DNA from: Paenibacillus sp. D2_2
GTDB lineage: Bacteria; Bacillota; Bacilli; Paenibacillales; Paenibacillaceae
Length of the DNA: 64,000 bases
Direction of reading: 5' to 3'
Assembly: GCF_031199965.1 (NCBI RefSeq)
Contig: NZ_CP133605.1
Span: 5,499,001-5,563,000 of the forward strand
This document shows, one piece after another, positions 49,897 to 59,496 of the stretch. Numbering within the stretch: position 1 is the stretch's first letter; each line of letters begins with the position of its first letter. The position numbers were made by a program, and so were the translations under genes. The notes beneath the pieces are model-generated. The model was given only the letters and a program-made list of their open reading frames with translations, ran no database searches and was not told the DNA's origin.

Positions 49897-50466
49897 ATGA
49901 TACGGTTACCTGGCAATTGCAATTGAAAGCGCAAGGAACGCCGAATACATCTATAATGACGATCTCGCTCTTTTATTCGAAAAACTATTTGACCATTTCC
50001 CCGCTGAGCCATCAAGCCAAAGAATGGTTGCCTTGCAAGATGGGGACGTTCTAGGAACTATGTCCATCAAATGGGAAGCCAAATCCAGCATGAAGCAACA
50101 GAAGAAATTACCTCCGTGGAAGAGCTTCGACATGATCGGAAAATGGACTCTCTTTAAAATGTTGCTCGGATTACATTTCTTAGAGCACAAGCCCCAGGCT
50201 AGAGAATGCTATATTTTAGACATTGTTGTCCATCCAGACCATCGGGGCAAGGGAGTTGGAAAGCTATTGCTGCAGTGGGCGCAGCATTTTGTGCAAACGG
50301 ATCCCGCCTAGATGTGCTAAGCTTGTATGTCTCCGGTAAAAACAAACGTGCCAAGCATCTATACGAGCAGCTATCATTCCGAACTCATTTACAACAGAAT
50401 AGTATAGCGCGACATCTTCTATTCAATGAATTGAAATGGGATTATATGATGATGAGATTAAAATAG
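49897..50466 (+). CDS. GNAT acetyltransferase, frame-broken
   Basis: The body reads VALQDGDVLGTMSIKW and the acetyl-CoA site IVVHPDHRGKGVGKLLLQWA; it stops at 50311 in TDPA. One extra C near 50306-50309 continues LDVLSLYVSGKNKRAKHLYE. The N-terminal segment (SARNAEYIYNDDLALLFEKL) is continuous to about 49905, but the start codon is uncertain: the ATG at 49897 is one base out of frame and has no ribosome site. About 188 residues if repaired. Substrate unknown. Confidence 0.7.
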
Positions 50467-50479
50467 AGAATATGCCAGA

Positions 50480-50511
50480 AGGACGCACCCAAGTCCCTTG
50501 GATGCGTCCTA
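50480..50511. terminator. Bidirectional terminator
   Basis: GGACGCA/TGCGTCC stem with an inner CCCAAG/CTTGG pairing, between convergent GNAT and LRR genes. Confidence 0.7.
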
Positions 50512-50530
50512 ATATTGATATCGAATTCTG

Positions 50531-52033
50531 TTATTTAGTCCTATTCTCGAATATAATGACCATTTTCTTGCTGCCTAAATATTCAACAGAAGTATTAAGC
50601 TGCTCCGACACAAAACGCACAGGAACAAAAGTGCTGTTATTCCTCAGTAGTAAAGGAGCATCTGACATCACGGTTTGCTCGTTTATCTTAACCTGCTTAT
50701 TCCCCACACTCCAACGAATCGTTTTACCGTCCTTTTGAATCGTTACCTCTTTCGTACTCTGGTTCCAATTCACCTTTGCCCCAAGCTTCTCGGAAATGAA
50801 ACGAATAGGCACGTAGGTACGGCCTGTCTGAATAAATGGCGCTGCTGTTATATTGTAGATACTATCGCCCACATAAGCTGTCTTGCTGCCGATCATCAAG
50901 CGTTGAGTCTTACGCTGAGATCTAATACCATAAGGATCCGCACCTAATTTGTTAAATATTTTATAGGTTTGGGTTCCTTGGCTTAGGTCCAAGTAGTTAT
51001 CGTTCAACTGCAGTCCGTAGCGTTCCGCCCCCGTATCCCAATGAAAATCATAACTATTATGTTGAATCGGCTCCAGATCCCATACCCGGTTGTTGTTCAA
51101 ATTCAGGATTTTTAGAGCTTTCAAATTTCTTAACGGTTCCAAATTCCACACTCGGTTGTTATCCAAGTAGAGCATATCTAACTTGTTCAAATGTTTTAAC
51201 GGTTCTAAGTCCTTAATCTTATTGGAGGATAGATCCAATGTAAACAAGTTGGTTAATTTTGCCAAAGGGGCAAGATTCTCGATGTTATTGTTATTAGCAG
51301 ATAAACCTTCGAGATTGTTGAATCCTTCTAGTAACTTAAGATCAGTAACCCGGTTTCCGTCAATCCCCAGATACGTTAGACTTTTGGAAAGCTTCCGTAG
51401 CGGCGAAAAATCCTTAATTTTATTGTTAGATACATCGAGATATGTCAGCTTTTTCATGCTGCCTAGGGGAGCTATGTCTTCTATCGCATTATCGCCCATT
51501 TTCAAATACGCTAATTCTGCGGCACTAGAGATCGCCCCAACATTCGAAATTTGATTGTGGTCGGCGTCCAATTCGATTAGACTAGGCAATTGTTTCACTA
51601 CATCCAAGGACGAGATCTGATTCCATTTTACTTCTAGATACTTCAAATCCTTGAGAGCGGACAATTCCTCAATCGATGAGATTTGATTTGCTTTGAGGCT
51701 GAGATGACGGATCTTTGTAAGATTCTTTAGCGGTGTAAGATCAGTAATCTCATTAATGTCTAAATCGAGTTCCGTGATATTGACGGCATACTCCAATCCC
51801 TGCAGATCTTTAATTCCTTTACCTGATAACGATACATTGGTGAGTGACTCTAAATCCGCTTTGGTAAGTGGTTCATCGCCTTTTTTTCCTAACCAAGAAT
51901 TTATCGCTTGTTCAAGATTTTTATCTTTAATAACCGATTCTTGGCTAAGCCCCTCCATCGAAGCTTGTCCCGGGAGGACCAAACTCAGGACGAAAATAAA
52001 AGCAAACAATTGCACAGCAATACGTTTCTTCAT
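50531..52033 (-). CDS. Secreted leucine-rich-repeat protein with C-terminal stalk domain
   Basis: Signal peptide (1-25, FAFIFVLSLVLPGQA), then about twelve 22-residue internalin/SDS22-type LRRs (45-345; LKNLTKIRHLSLKANQISSI), ending in a copper-amine-oxidase N-type domain (about 385-500; RTYVPIRFISEKLGAKVNWN). Protein-protein binding at the cell surface is the likely role; no LPxTG or SLH is seen. ATG 52033 has AGAGGAG upstream, a codon group at 52042 overlaps it. Third stalk-domain protein in the window. Confidence 0.88.
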   Translation of the reverse strand: MKKRIAVQLFAFIFVLSLVLPGQASMEGLSQESVIKDKNLEQAINSWLGKKGDEPLTKADLESLTNVSLSGKGIKDLQGLEYAVNITELDLDINEITDLTPLKNLTKIRHLSLKANQISSIEELSALKDLKYLEVKWNQISSLDVVKQLPSLIELDADHNQISNVGAISSAAELAYLKMGDNAIEDIAPLGSMKKLTYLDVSNNKIKDFSPLRKLSKSLTYLGIDGNRVTDLKLLEGFNNLEGLSANNNNIENLAPLAKLTNLFTLDLSSNKIKDLEPLKHLNKLDMLYLDNNRVWNLEPLRNLKALKILNLNNNRVWDLEPIQHNSYDFHWDTGAERYGLQLNDNYLDLSQGTQTYKIFNKLGADPYGIRSQRKTQRLMIGSKTAYVGDSIYNITAAPFIQTGRTYVPIRFISEKLGAKVNWNQSTKEVTIQKDGKTIRWSVGNKQVKINEQTVMSDAPLLLRNNSTFVPVRFVSEQLNTSVEYLGSKKMVIIFENRTK

Positions 52034-52042
52034 GATGACCAT

Positions 52043-52421
52043 CTCCTCTGATGACTGTATTATGTTTAAATGACCTCGAGCTGCTTGATAAGAACAGACA
52101 TTATGTATATCCGCTACGTTATCGACAAATTAGTATAACACCTACAGTCTTCTTAACGAATAGGAAAATGTTGGGTAACGTGGAGATGACTCATATATCA
52201 CCAATTGTGTCTAAAATCTGAAATCAAATATTTATTTTCCTAAAAAATGATTGTGAAATTATGTACAAACTTTCAAATGCGATGTATAGTAGTTAACAAA
52301 GGTAGCTACTAATAAAAAAACTAAATATCAGACAACAAGTGATTAATTTCACAAAAACATTTCATCTAGTCCCTTTTACTTGTAAAATGAATTCATATAA
52401 TTCGGTATGGGGTGAGATGAG
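52043..52421. other. 380-bp divergent intergenic region
   Basis: Between the LRR and TrmB genes. AT-rich; several promoter-like hexamers but no clear operator, hairpin or gene. Confidence 0.5.
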
Positions 52422-53291
52422 ATGGAAAAAGTAATTCAATTGTTGAAATCATTCAACTTTACAGAATCGGAATCGAAAGTGTATATCTCTCTGTTAAAAA
52501 ACGGAGCGGGTACAGGCTATGAAATCAGCAAAAATTCCGCTGTGCCTCGTTCTAAGGTGTACAACATCTTGGAGATTCTCATGGAAAAGGGATGCATTGT
52601 CGTATCAAAGCAAACCAATCCTGTTCATTACAGTGCCGTTCCTATTGAAGAATTCATTGAGAATATCAAGAGCAATGTCAACGACAGTCTGACTGAAGTA
52701 AAAAAGGAATTGAAAAGCTATAACCAGACGATGGACCTCGAAAACTTTTGGTATATTCGCGGATATAAAAATATTTTCAACAAGTGCAAATTATTGCTGA
52801 GTGAAGCTAAGTCCGAGGTATATGTCCAAGTCTGGAAAGAGGATATTAATCACATTATTGAGGAACTACGTGCCGTGGAGGAAAGGCTTGAACGGTCGGT
52901 AATTATTCTCTACAGCACAAACCATGATTATCAAGTTCCGCTCACTAACTACTACAAGCATGGCTTTGAGGAAGAAAAACTTCAGGAAAGCGGCGGAAGA
53001 TGGATTAATATTGTGGTCGATTCCAAGGAAATCCTGTTCGGTCATATTCAAAATGACAAAAATGCTGAAGTGATATGGACGCAAAGCACTCCAATGGTCT
53101 TCCTGGCCAAAGAAAATATTATCCATGACGCTTACTGCCTAAGACTGATTGATGCAATGGGCAAGGATGCCAAGAAGCAGTTTGGTAACGAGCTAAAAGG
53201 GATCCGAAGCATTTTTAACCAAAAAAACGTAAAGAAGGATAAACAAAATGACAGCTGCGACGATTATACTGACCCTGGTGGTCCTGATTAA
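52422..53291 (+). CDS. TrmB family transcriptional regulator
   Basis: 289 residues. TrmB HTH at 1-75 (NFTESESKVYISLLKNGAGT; SAVPRSKVYNILEILMEKGC) and a C-terminal PLD-like effector-binding domain (about 105-265; KCKLLLSEAKSEVYVQVWKE). TrmB proteins usually sense sugars but the group is broad in Firmicutes. Its last 44 bases overlap the start of the TauE gene, and the tail (DYTDPGGPD) is simply the TauE start in another frame; the true end may be a little earlier. First gene of a three-gene cassette. Confidence 0.88.
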   Translation: MEKVIQLLKSFNFTESESKVYISLLKNGAGTGYEISKNSAVPRSKVYNILEILMEKGCIVVSKQTNPVHYSAVPIEEFIENIKSNVNDSLTEVKKELKSYNQTMDLENFWYIRGYKNIFNKCKLLLSEAKSEVYVQVWKEDINHIIEELRAVEERLERSVIILYSTNHDYQVPLTNYYKHGFEEEKLQESGGRWINIVVDSKEILFGHIQNDKNAEVIWTQSTPMVFLAKENIIHDAYCLRLIDAMGKDAKKQFGNELKGIRSIFNQKNVKKDKQNDSCDDYTDPGGPD

Positions 53292-54140
53292 TGTTATTTT
53301 TGCCGTAAGGTTCATTGTAGATGTGGTGAAGCACCGGGAGGAAATCAAGCAAGAGCCAGGTAACGGCTTTATGCTCGCATTATCCTCAACCTTGATTTTC
53401 TTCTTCTCAACCTTTGGAGTTTCGGACTTTGCAATTTCATCTATCTTGTACCGGAAAACAAAATGGGTGTCCGATAAGAAACTTCCGGGAACTTTAAATG
53501 CACAGTGCGTGATCCCTGTAGCGGTCATGGCTCTGGCATTCATAACAGTTATTGATGTGGACATTGTAACCCTAGTTGTATGTATAGTAGCCCAGATTAT
53601 CGGAGCCTATATTGGCCCTCGGATTGTGGTGAAGTTGTCCCCTTCTATCATTCGCAAATTCATCGGAATAGGGCTTGTGATTGCCACACTGCTCATCCTT
53701 GCCGGAAAATTCGGCCTGATTCCATCCGGAGGAACCGCTACTGGCCTATATGGCGGAAAATTAGTCATCGCTGCAATCTGCCTGTTTGCTTATGGAGCAC
53801 TCAATAATATCGGAATAGGATCTTATGCGTTAACCATGGTTACGGTTTATGCACTTGGTTTAAATCCATTGGTTGCCTTCCCGATCATGATGGGGCTTGT
53901 ACTTTTTCCGTTCCAATCGGCAGTATGCAGTTTATTAAATATGGTGAGTACAGCAGAAAAATAACACTGTTTGCAGCTACATTCGGAATTATTGGAGTTC
54001 TGATTGCCGTCTATATTGTAAAGGGATTAAATGTGTCTGCCCTTCAATGGGTTGTTGCCGCGATTCTACTATATAGCGGGACAAGCATGTTGATTAATGA
54101 GTTCAAGAATAAAAAAGCGGTTCAACAAGAAGCAGCATAA
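53248..54140 (+). CDS. TauE/SafE family exporter, frame-broken
   Basis: Sulfite/sulfonate exporter-type permease (DUF81), about eight helices. ATG 53248 has AAGGA upstream. The frame breaks in the GGGG run at 53892-53895; one extra G restores MMGACTFSVPIGSMQFIKYG and the C-terminal half to 54140, 297 residues. The family exports organic or inorganic sulfur anions in known cases. Followed after 24 bases by an ornithine-cyclodeaminase-like gene. Confidence 0.88.
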
Positions 54141-54164
54141 TACAAAAAATAGAGGTGCATCAGA

Positions 54165-55154
54165 ATGCTAGTTTTAACTAAAGAGGATATTCAGAAGGTT
54201 TTTTCAATGAAAGAAGCGGTTGACGCAAGTAAACAAGCTCTGCGTTTATATACAGAAGGAGAATGTACGGTTCCTTTACGCGTTAATATCGATGTTCCCA
54301 AACAACAAGGGCAAAACCTTTTTATGCCAGCTTATGTCAAAGAGATGGATGCTACAGGCATTAAAATAGTGTCTGTGTTCCCGGGCAATATCGAGCTTGG
54401 CAAGCCTTCTGTTCCGGCTCAAATGATTTTACTGGATGGAAAAACGGGCGAAGTGTGCGCCATTATGGATGGAACCTACTTAACGCAGCTTAGAACCGGC
54501 GCTGTCCAGGGAGCGGCTACAGATATTTTATCCAGAAAAGATGCCAAGATTGCCGTCTTGTTTGGAACAGGTGGACAAGCCGCGACGCAGCTGGAAGCGA
54601 TGCTTACAGTGCGGGAGCTTAAGGAAGTGCGGGTATTAGATATCAACTATGATCGGGCAAAAGCGTTTGCCGAGTCGATGCAACAGCAATTTTCCGCATT
54701 CAACGTAAGAATTGTTGCCGCAAGTAACGGAGATGAGGCCATTCGGGATGCGGACATCATTACAACAGTCACGACATCTACTCGTCCTGTATTTGACGGT
54801 AGTCTTGTGAAAAACGGCACTCATGTTAACGGAGTTGGCGCGTATACGCCACAAATGCAAGAACTGCCCGAGCAGATTGTTCAGCGGGCCAACAAAATTG
54901 TTTTTGACACCAGCGAAGGAGTCTTGGCGGAAGCGGGCGATCTGCTGATTCCTCTAGAAAAAGGCCTCGTATCCAAAGAGGACTTCACCGGTGAACTAGG
55001 ACAAATTATTCTAGGCCAAGTACAGGGTAGAAACAGCGATGAGGAAATCACGTTGTTTAAAACTGTGGGAACCGCTGTGCTTGATGTTGTGACGGCACAG
55101 TTGATTTATCAAAAAGCTCTATCTACAAACGTAGGACAACATATAGTAATTTAA
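54165..55154 (+). CDS. Ornithine cyclodeaminase/mu-crystallin family protein
   Basis: 329 residues, NAD-dependent. The N-terminal half has the substrate block (YLTQLRTGAVQGAATDILSR); the Rossmann motif is GTGGQAATQLEAM. Members are ornithine cyclodeaminases, alanine dehydrogenases or imine reductases; which one cannot be read off. AGAGGTG precedes ATG 54165. Last gene of the TrmB/TauE cassette, so amino-acid-like or imine substrates could be exported or sensed together. Confidence 0.9.
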   Translation: MLVLTKEDIQKVFSMKEAVDASKQALRLYTEGECTVPLRVNIDVPKQQGQNLFMPAYVKEMDATGIKIVSVFPGNIELGKPSVPAQMILLDGKTGEVCAIMDGTYLTQLRTGAVQGAATDILSRKDAKIAVLFGTGGQAATQLEAMLTVRELKEVRVLDINYDRAKAFAESMQQQFSAFNVRIVAASNGDEAIRDADIITTVTTSTRPVFDGSLVKNGTHVNGVGAYTPQMQELPEQIVQRANKIVFDTSEGVLAEAGDLLIPLEKGLVSKEDFTGELGQIILGQVQGRNSDEEITLFKTVGTAVLDVVTAQLIYQKALSTNVGQHIVI

Positions 55155-55209
55155 ACAGCAGCTATAACTTCATGATGGACCGAAACCAAAGAAGAATCCA
55201 ATTAATATC

Positions 55210-55260
55210 AAATCCGGTATGTGATGAGTTCCCTGAGAGAATTCATCATATACCGGATTT
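55210..55260. terminator. Large hairpin terminator
   Basis: AATCCGGTATGTGATGA pairs with TCATCATATACCGGATT; between the convergent ornithine-cyclodeaminase-like and methyltransferase genes. Confidence 0.7.
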
Positions 55261-55282
55261 ACTTGTTCCGTATATGGTCAAC

Positions 55283-56837
55283 CTATACAGATTCAAATCT
55301 GCGTAACAAGTCCAATGCCTCTTCATGATCAGGCTCAAGTCTTAATAATTCTCGAATGTAATTCAGAGCATCTTCTTCTAATTCCAACTCGAAACAACAT
55401 ATAGCTAGACAATAATATACGGTAGGTACAATTTCCTCCTCGTCTTCGTGTACCGATATTTCTAAGAACCGCTTGGATTCATCGTACATTTCCATCTCAA
55501 AAAGGACCAATCCCGCATCAAGTGCTAGATCATAACGCTGCTCCATCACGTAGTACGATGACCACATTAGATGGATCCCTCTCAAAATATCCTGCAGTTC
55601 ATCATCGCTTGCATCTGGCAACAGACTCGAGATCTGCTTCGCACTCTGAATAAAGAATTCCGCATCATATCCACCCAAACGCCAAAAGCTTAAAATTTGC
55701 TGTAGACCCATACTATCGATCTTGTTGTCCATCCATTCCTTAATACTAAAGAACTCATCCGGACCAAAACGTTCAATAAATCGACGATAAGCTAATCTTG
55801 TATTGGAATAGTTCATTGGCGTATCCATATGGATGATACAACCTACATTAATATTCTTATAATGTTGCGGGGAAACAACGCTATGGCTCCTCTATTTTCA
55901 AAAACATGCTGAATCGCATGGTAGTTGGCTGTAAAAGAAAAACTTCCATGTAAAATTAACTCTGGTGGTCCCGAGAACTTCCAGTAATCCAGCAGGTGAT
56001 CGCCCTTGTCTGCTGTTATTAATAGGAATCCCGCCGGGACAACTGATTCAAACGATCTAAACAAGTCAAGCCGGCAACTGGAAACAGGATATGTGAGTCT
56101 TCTAGTTGCTCCTGGTACACGGCTATGACATTTCGATAAGGATACGATTCATGCTCGTACTCTGGTGTCTTCCGATATTCATATTTCAAAGAAATTTGAT
56201 TTAATACCTCGGATGGTTGAAGTGAATCCATATGCTCTGGATATTCCACAGACACATCCGCTTCATGAATATGACCATCGCCAACATAAAGTAACTCTTG
56301 CGGAATACCATCAAAAAAGTAATTTGCCACAATGATGATAGGTTGTGCTAGGTCACCTGCACTAATCGTTGTTCCTGATACAACTAAGTTGAGCACAGTA
56401 TCATTAACAGCATCAAATTGTGCGAAATCAACTAATCCTTCAGTGATATAAGATTGTAACGCAGGATGCTCCTTCCAAGCCAGAACATTATTCATCGGCA
56501 AATCTGTCATCACATAGCGAAACGGCGGCAATGGGATCCTCGCATAATCTCTCAACTTACACAGCTCATGGACTACATGATAAGCAAGACGCCCCGCCCC
56601 TGCTCCAAGTTCCACAATCAAGACAGGCTCTGAGATATGTCCCTGACTCGCACGATCCTGAAGAAGACCAAATATCATTTCCGCATAGGAAGTAGCAATC
56701 ATCGGATTACTCGTAATGTATTGAGGAACTTGGTCATTATTCCAAGCCTTCGTTCCTTTTTGTTCATAATACGCCCGCTGCAAGTCCCATATAGGCGCCT
56801 CACTAAAGCGATAGCTTTGTTGTTTATTATCTGTCAT
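55283..56837 (-). CDS. SAM-dependent methyltransferase with C-terminal TPR region (two frame breaks)
   Basis: As read there is a 272-residue methyltransferase part, a short middle and a 181-residue TPR-like part. One extra base at GCCGGC (56070-56075) and one near 55862-55866 join them into 518 residues: NDUFAF7-like methyltransferase domain (1-350; SAM motif IVELGAGAGRLAYHV), linker (FPRNHYKNINVGCIIHMDTP), and helical TPR-like C-terminal half (ALDAGLVLFEMEMYDESKRF). NDUFAF7-type enzymes methylate protein arginines; the bacterial target is unknown. Confidence 0.78.
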
Positions 56838-57000
56838 TTCATCTAGCCTGCTCTCTTTTAGTTACTTACTACATGGCTATTACATAAATCAGCTCTGCTT
56901 TAATAATAACCTTATTAGCGTTTAATACCTAATTCCATTACGCTCGGGAACGCCCTACTTATGAAATGGTGCACCGCGCAGTCTCGAGCGGCAAGTTTTT

Positions 57001-57035
57001 GAGAGGCCATCCGGTTGAATGGTCCTCTCTTTTCA
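57001..57035. terminator. Hairpin after the truncated phosphotransferase
   Basis: GAGAGGCCAT with ATGGTCCTCTC, then TTTT on the plus strand; also usable on the minus strand after the gene at 57078. Confidence 0.5.
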
Positions 57036-57077
57036 AAATGAACGACAAGTTGGGCTTCACCAATGGCCTTTTTTCTC

Positions 57078-57645
57078 CTATAAATAATCTGTAAGAATCC
57101 GAAAGGCACTCTGCGTATTAAACGACATGATTTGTTTAACTAATTCTGCGTCTGGGTATTCTCTTTGAAGCAACCGGTGGGGACCAGCACTGTAGGAAAT
57201 ATGATGATACAACTTATAAAAAGCCATCCTATGGGGGTCCAGCTGAGTATTCTTTAAGTAACGCCTGTAGTTGTCGAACCGGAACTCCATGAAGCTGTGT
57301 TCGTATTCAGGATCGAAAAACAAGGCACCTTCAATATCAATAAGCCACGGACGCAACTGATTGTCCACCAGAACATGGTTCGGTCCCAGCTCAGCATGGA
57401 TAAAGCTGTAACATGATCTTGCACCAATTTTTGCAGCTAAAGCTTCTATTACTTGGATAAACTTGTCATGATGTTTCCGAAATTCCGAAACATTAGCAGA
57501 CAAATATTCCAGCTGCCTGGCAAGCTCCTACCAATATAGATAAATGGCACCCGGAAGGCGCTTCCGGGATCGGTTCATGCAGCTTGCCCCAGTGTTCTCT
57601 GGTTTGTTGATGCATTCGGTTCAGCATCCCGGAAAAATCATACAT
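57078..57645 (-). pseudogene. APH-like phosphotransferase lacking its N-lobe
   Basis: The C-lobe is clear: SFIHAELGPNHVLVDNQLRP (catalytic region, HxExxxxxH type) and WLIDIEGALFFDPEYEHSFM. A preceding segment (MYDFSGMLNRMHQQTREHWG) is in another frame and joins near 57526-57529 by a one-base change. About 120 residues of the ATP-binding lobe are absent: upstream is only the adh terminator. Most likely a remnant. Confidence 0.6.
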
Positions 57646-57681
57646 TTGAAATGGTTATCCGTATCACAAGTAGCGCGAAAT

Positions 57682-57708
57682 CAAAAGGCACCCAAAAGGG
57701 TGCCTTCA
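57682..57708 (-). terminator. Terminator of the alcohol dehydrogenase
   Basis: AAGGCACCC/GGGTGCCTT stem with a tight loop and T4 on the minus strand. Confidence 0.8.
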
Positions 57709-57737
57709 AACTTTTTAGACTGAGCCAAATTCTTTTA

Positions 57738-58759
57738 TTAATGTGCGCCGCTTAATTTAACTAGAATTTTTGCTTGAGATTTATCATTAATTAACGCCTC
57801 AAAACCTTGTTTAGCGATATTATCGATATCAATTTTACTTGTAATAATGGATTGTGCGGGGAAGTCTTTACTAGCAAGTAATTCAATGATCTCATTGTAA
57901 GTTTCATTACTGTATCCCACAGATCCCATTAATTTCACGCCGCTAAAGAGTAGGGAAAAAGGGACACTAAGTTGAATACTTTGAGTGTGGAAGCTGACAA
58001 CCATCATTGTGCCACGGATTTTAGTTGATTGAATAGCTTGATTAAATGTGGATTCAACGCCTGCAGCCTCAATTGCAACATCCGCTCCATCTGGGAATAA
58101 TTTACGGATCTCTTCAACAGGGTTCACATCTTTAGCATTAAAGATATGTGTCGCACCCAATTCAGTTGCTTTGTCGAGCCGACTTTCTAATAAATCGACA
58201 ACAACGATATTAGAAGCTCCTGCCGTTTTTGCACCTAAAACAGCAAATAGCCCAACAGGACCTGCGCCATAGATAACGACCGTATCTCCTTCCTTTACAT
58301 TTGCATCCTTAATGGATTGGAAAGATACAGCTGCCGGTTCTACCATGGCTGCTAAATCTAGTGGTAAATAATCTGGAATTTTAAATATCGTTTTCTGTGG
58401 AAGTACTGCGTATTCAGCAAAACCTCCATCGATTTGTGCACCAACCGCATCTAGAGTGATAAAACGTTCAATTTCAGCATTCGAGGGATCCTTAAACATC
58501 ATTGGATAAATGCATACTCTGTCCCCTCTTTAAATTTCGTAACATTAGACCCAACCTCTGCAATTTCACCAGAAAATTCGTGTCCGAGTATCGTATTCAG
58601 ATTCATTGGTACTGAACTTGGATGCAAGTATGCGTGCAGATCAGAACCACAAATACCAGCCCATGCCACTTTAACCTTTACATCATCGGGTTGTATTTCT
58701 TTAGCTTCTCTTTCCTCAATACTAATTTCTCTTTCACCATGCCACACGGCAGCTTTCAT
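57738..58759 (-). CDS. Zinc-dependent medium-chain alcohol dehydrogenase (butanediol-dehydrogenase-like), frame-broken
   Basis: N-terminal GroES-like domain with catalytic zinc ligands (AGICGSDLHAYLHP; ILGHEFSGE) and Rossmann domain (VVIYGAGPVGLFAVLGAKTA). The frame is lost in the GGGG run at 58523-58526; one extra G gives FKEGDRVCIYPMMFKDPSNA and 340 residues. The structural-zinc cysteine cluster seems shortened, as in 2,3-butanediol/sorbitol dehydrogenases. ATG 58759 follows GAGGAGG. Divergent from a TetR regulator. Confidence 0.9.
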
Positions 58760-58803
58760 AAGAAATACCTCCTCGAAGATCAATCAAATTAATGAATCCG
58801 TTG

Positions 58804-58821
58804 TAGACAACATAGTGTCTA
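58804..58821. promoter_or_regulatory. Candidate TetR operator upstream of the alcohol dehydrogenase
   Basis: TAGACA and TGTCTA arms with a 6-base centre; a further TAGACA half-site lies at 58886-58891. All are in the divergent adh/TetR gap. Confidence 0.45.
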
Positions 58822-58938
58822 TAAACTACTATATTCCTTGAGTTCCTTTCCATCAATCAGCAATAATAATGCGAATGACGTTTAGTAGACACGAATGAAA
58901 TCAGTGTCGGAAAAGTCAAATGATTAGGGAGATCCGAG

Positions 58939-59496
58939 ATGAATAAATCAATTGATCCGCGTGTTACCCGCACACGGCGGTTACTAATGGATGCCTTGAC
59001 TGAACTTATTGTTGAGGAGGGGGTTGAAGCCATTACCGTTCGCGAAATCGTTCGGAAAGCGGAGGTTAACCGATCAACGTTCTACCTCCATTTTCGTGAC
59101 AAACAGAACATAGTAAACCACATGCAAGATGATATCTTGAATAAGCTGTCGGAATCATTGAAATCCCCGATATACACCTATGAGTTAGCATTACATGATT
59201 ATCAAGTCTCAAAGAAGCCAATCCAATCACATACTACGATGTTCGAACATGTTCAGAAGCACGCATCTATTTATCGGACTATGTTAATTGAAGGGGAATT
59301 TCGTGAACGTATCACGCAAGTCATCAGAACAGAGGCACTTCGATATCAGCCTAGTTTCTGGGAAGCAGCCTTTGTGTCAAACGGAGTAGTTGGGGTCATT
59401 CTTTACTGGTTAGAGAACGGCATGAAGGAATCTATCATAGAAATGAGTTTATGGCTCACGCGAGTATCTTTGTTTCCGTTGGGGAAATTCGATTAA
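58939..59496 (+). CDS. TetR family transcriptional regulator
   Basis: 185 residues. HTH (EAITVREIVRKAEVNRSTFY) with the usual YLHFRDKQNIVNHM tail, and a TetR_C_33-like ligand domain. GGGAGAT lies before ATG 58939. Divergent from the alcohol dehydrogenase it probably represses. Its last 48 coding bases overlap the end of the opposite TetR gene. Confidence 0.9.
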   Translation: MNKSIDPRVTRTRRLLMDALTELIVEEGVEAITVREIVRKAEVNRSTFYLHFRDKQNIVNHMQDDILNKLSESLKSPIYTYELALHDYQVSKKPIQSHTTMFEHVQKHASIYRTMLIEGEFRERITQVIRTEALRYQPSFWEAAFVSNGVVGVILYWLENGMKESIIEMSLWLTRVSLFPLGKFD

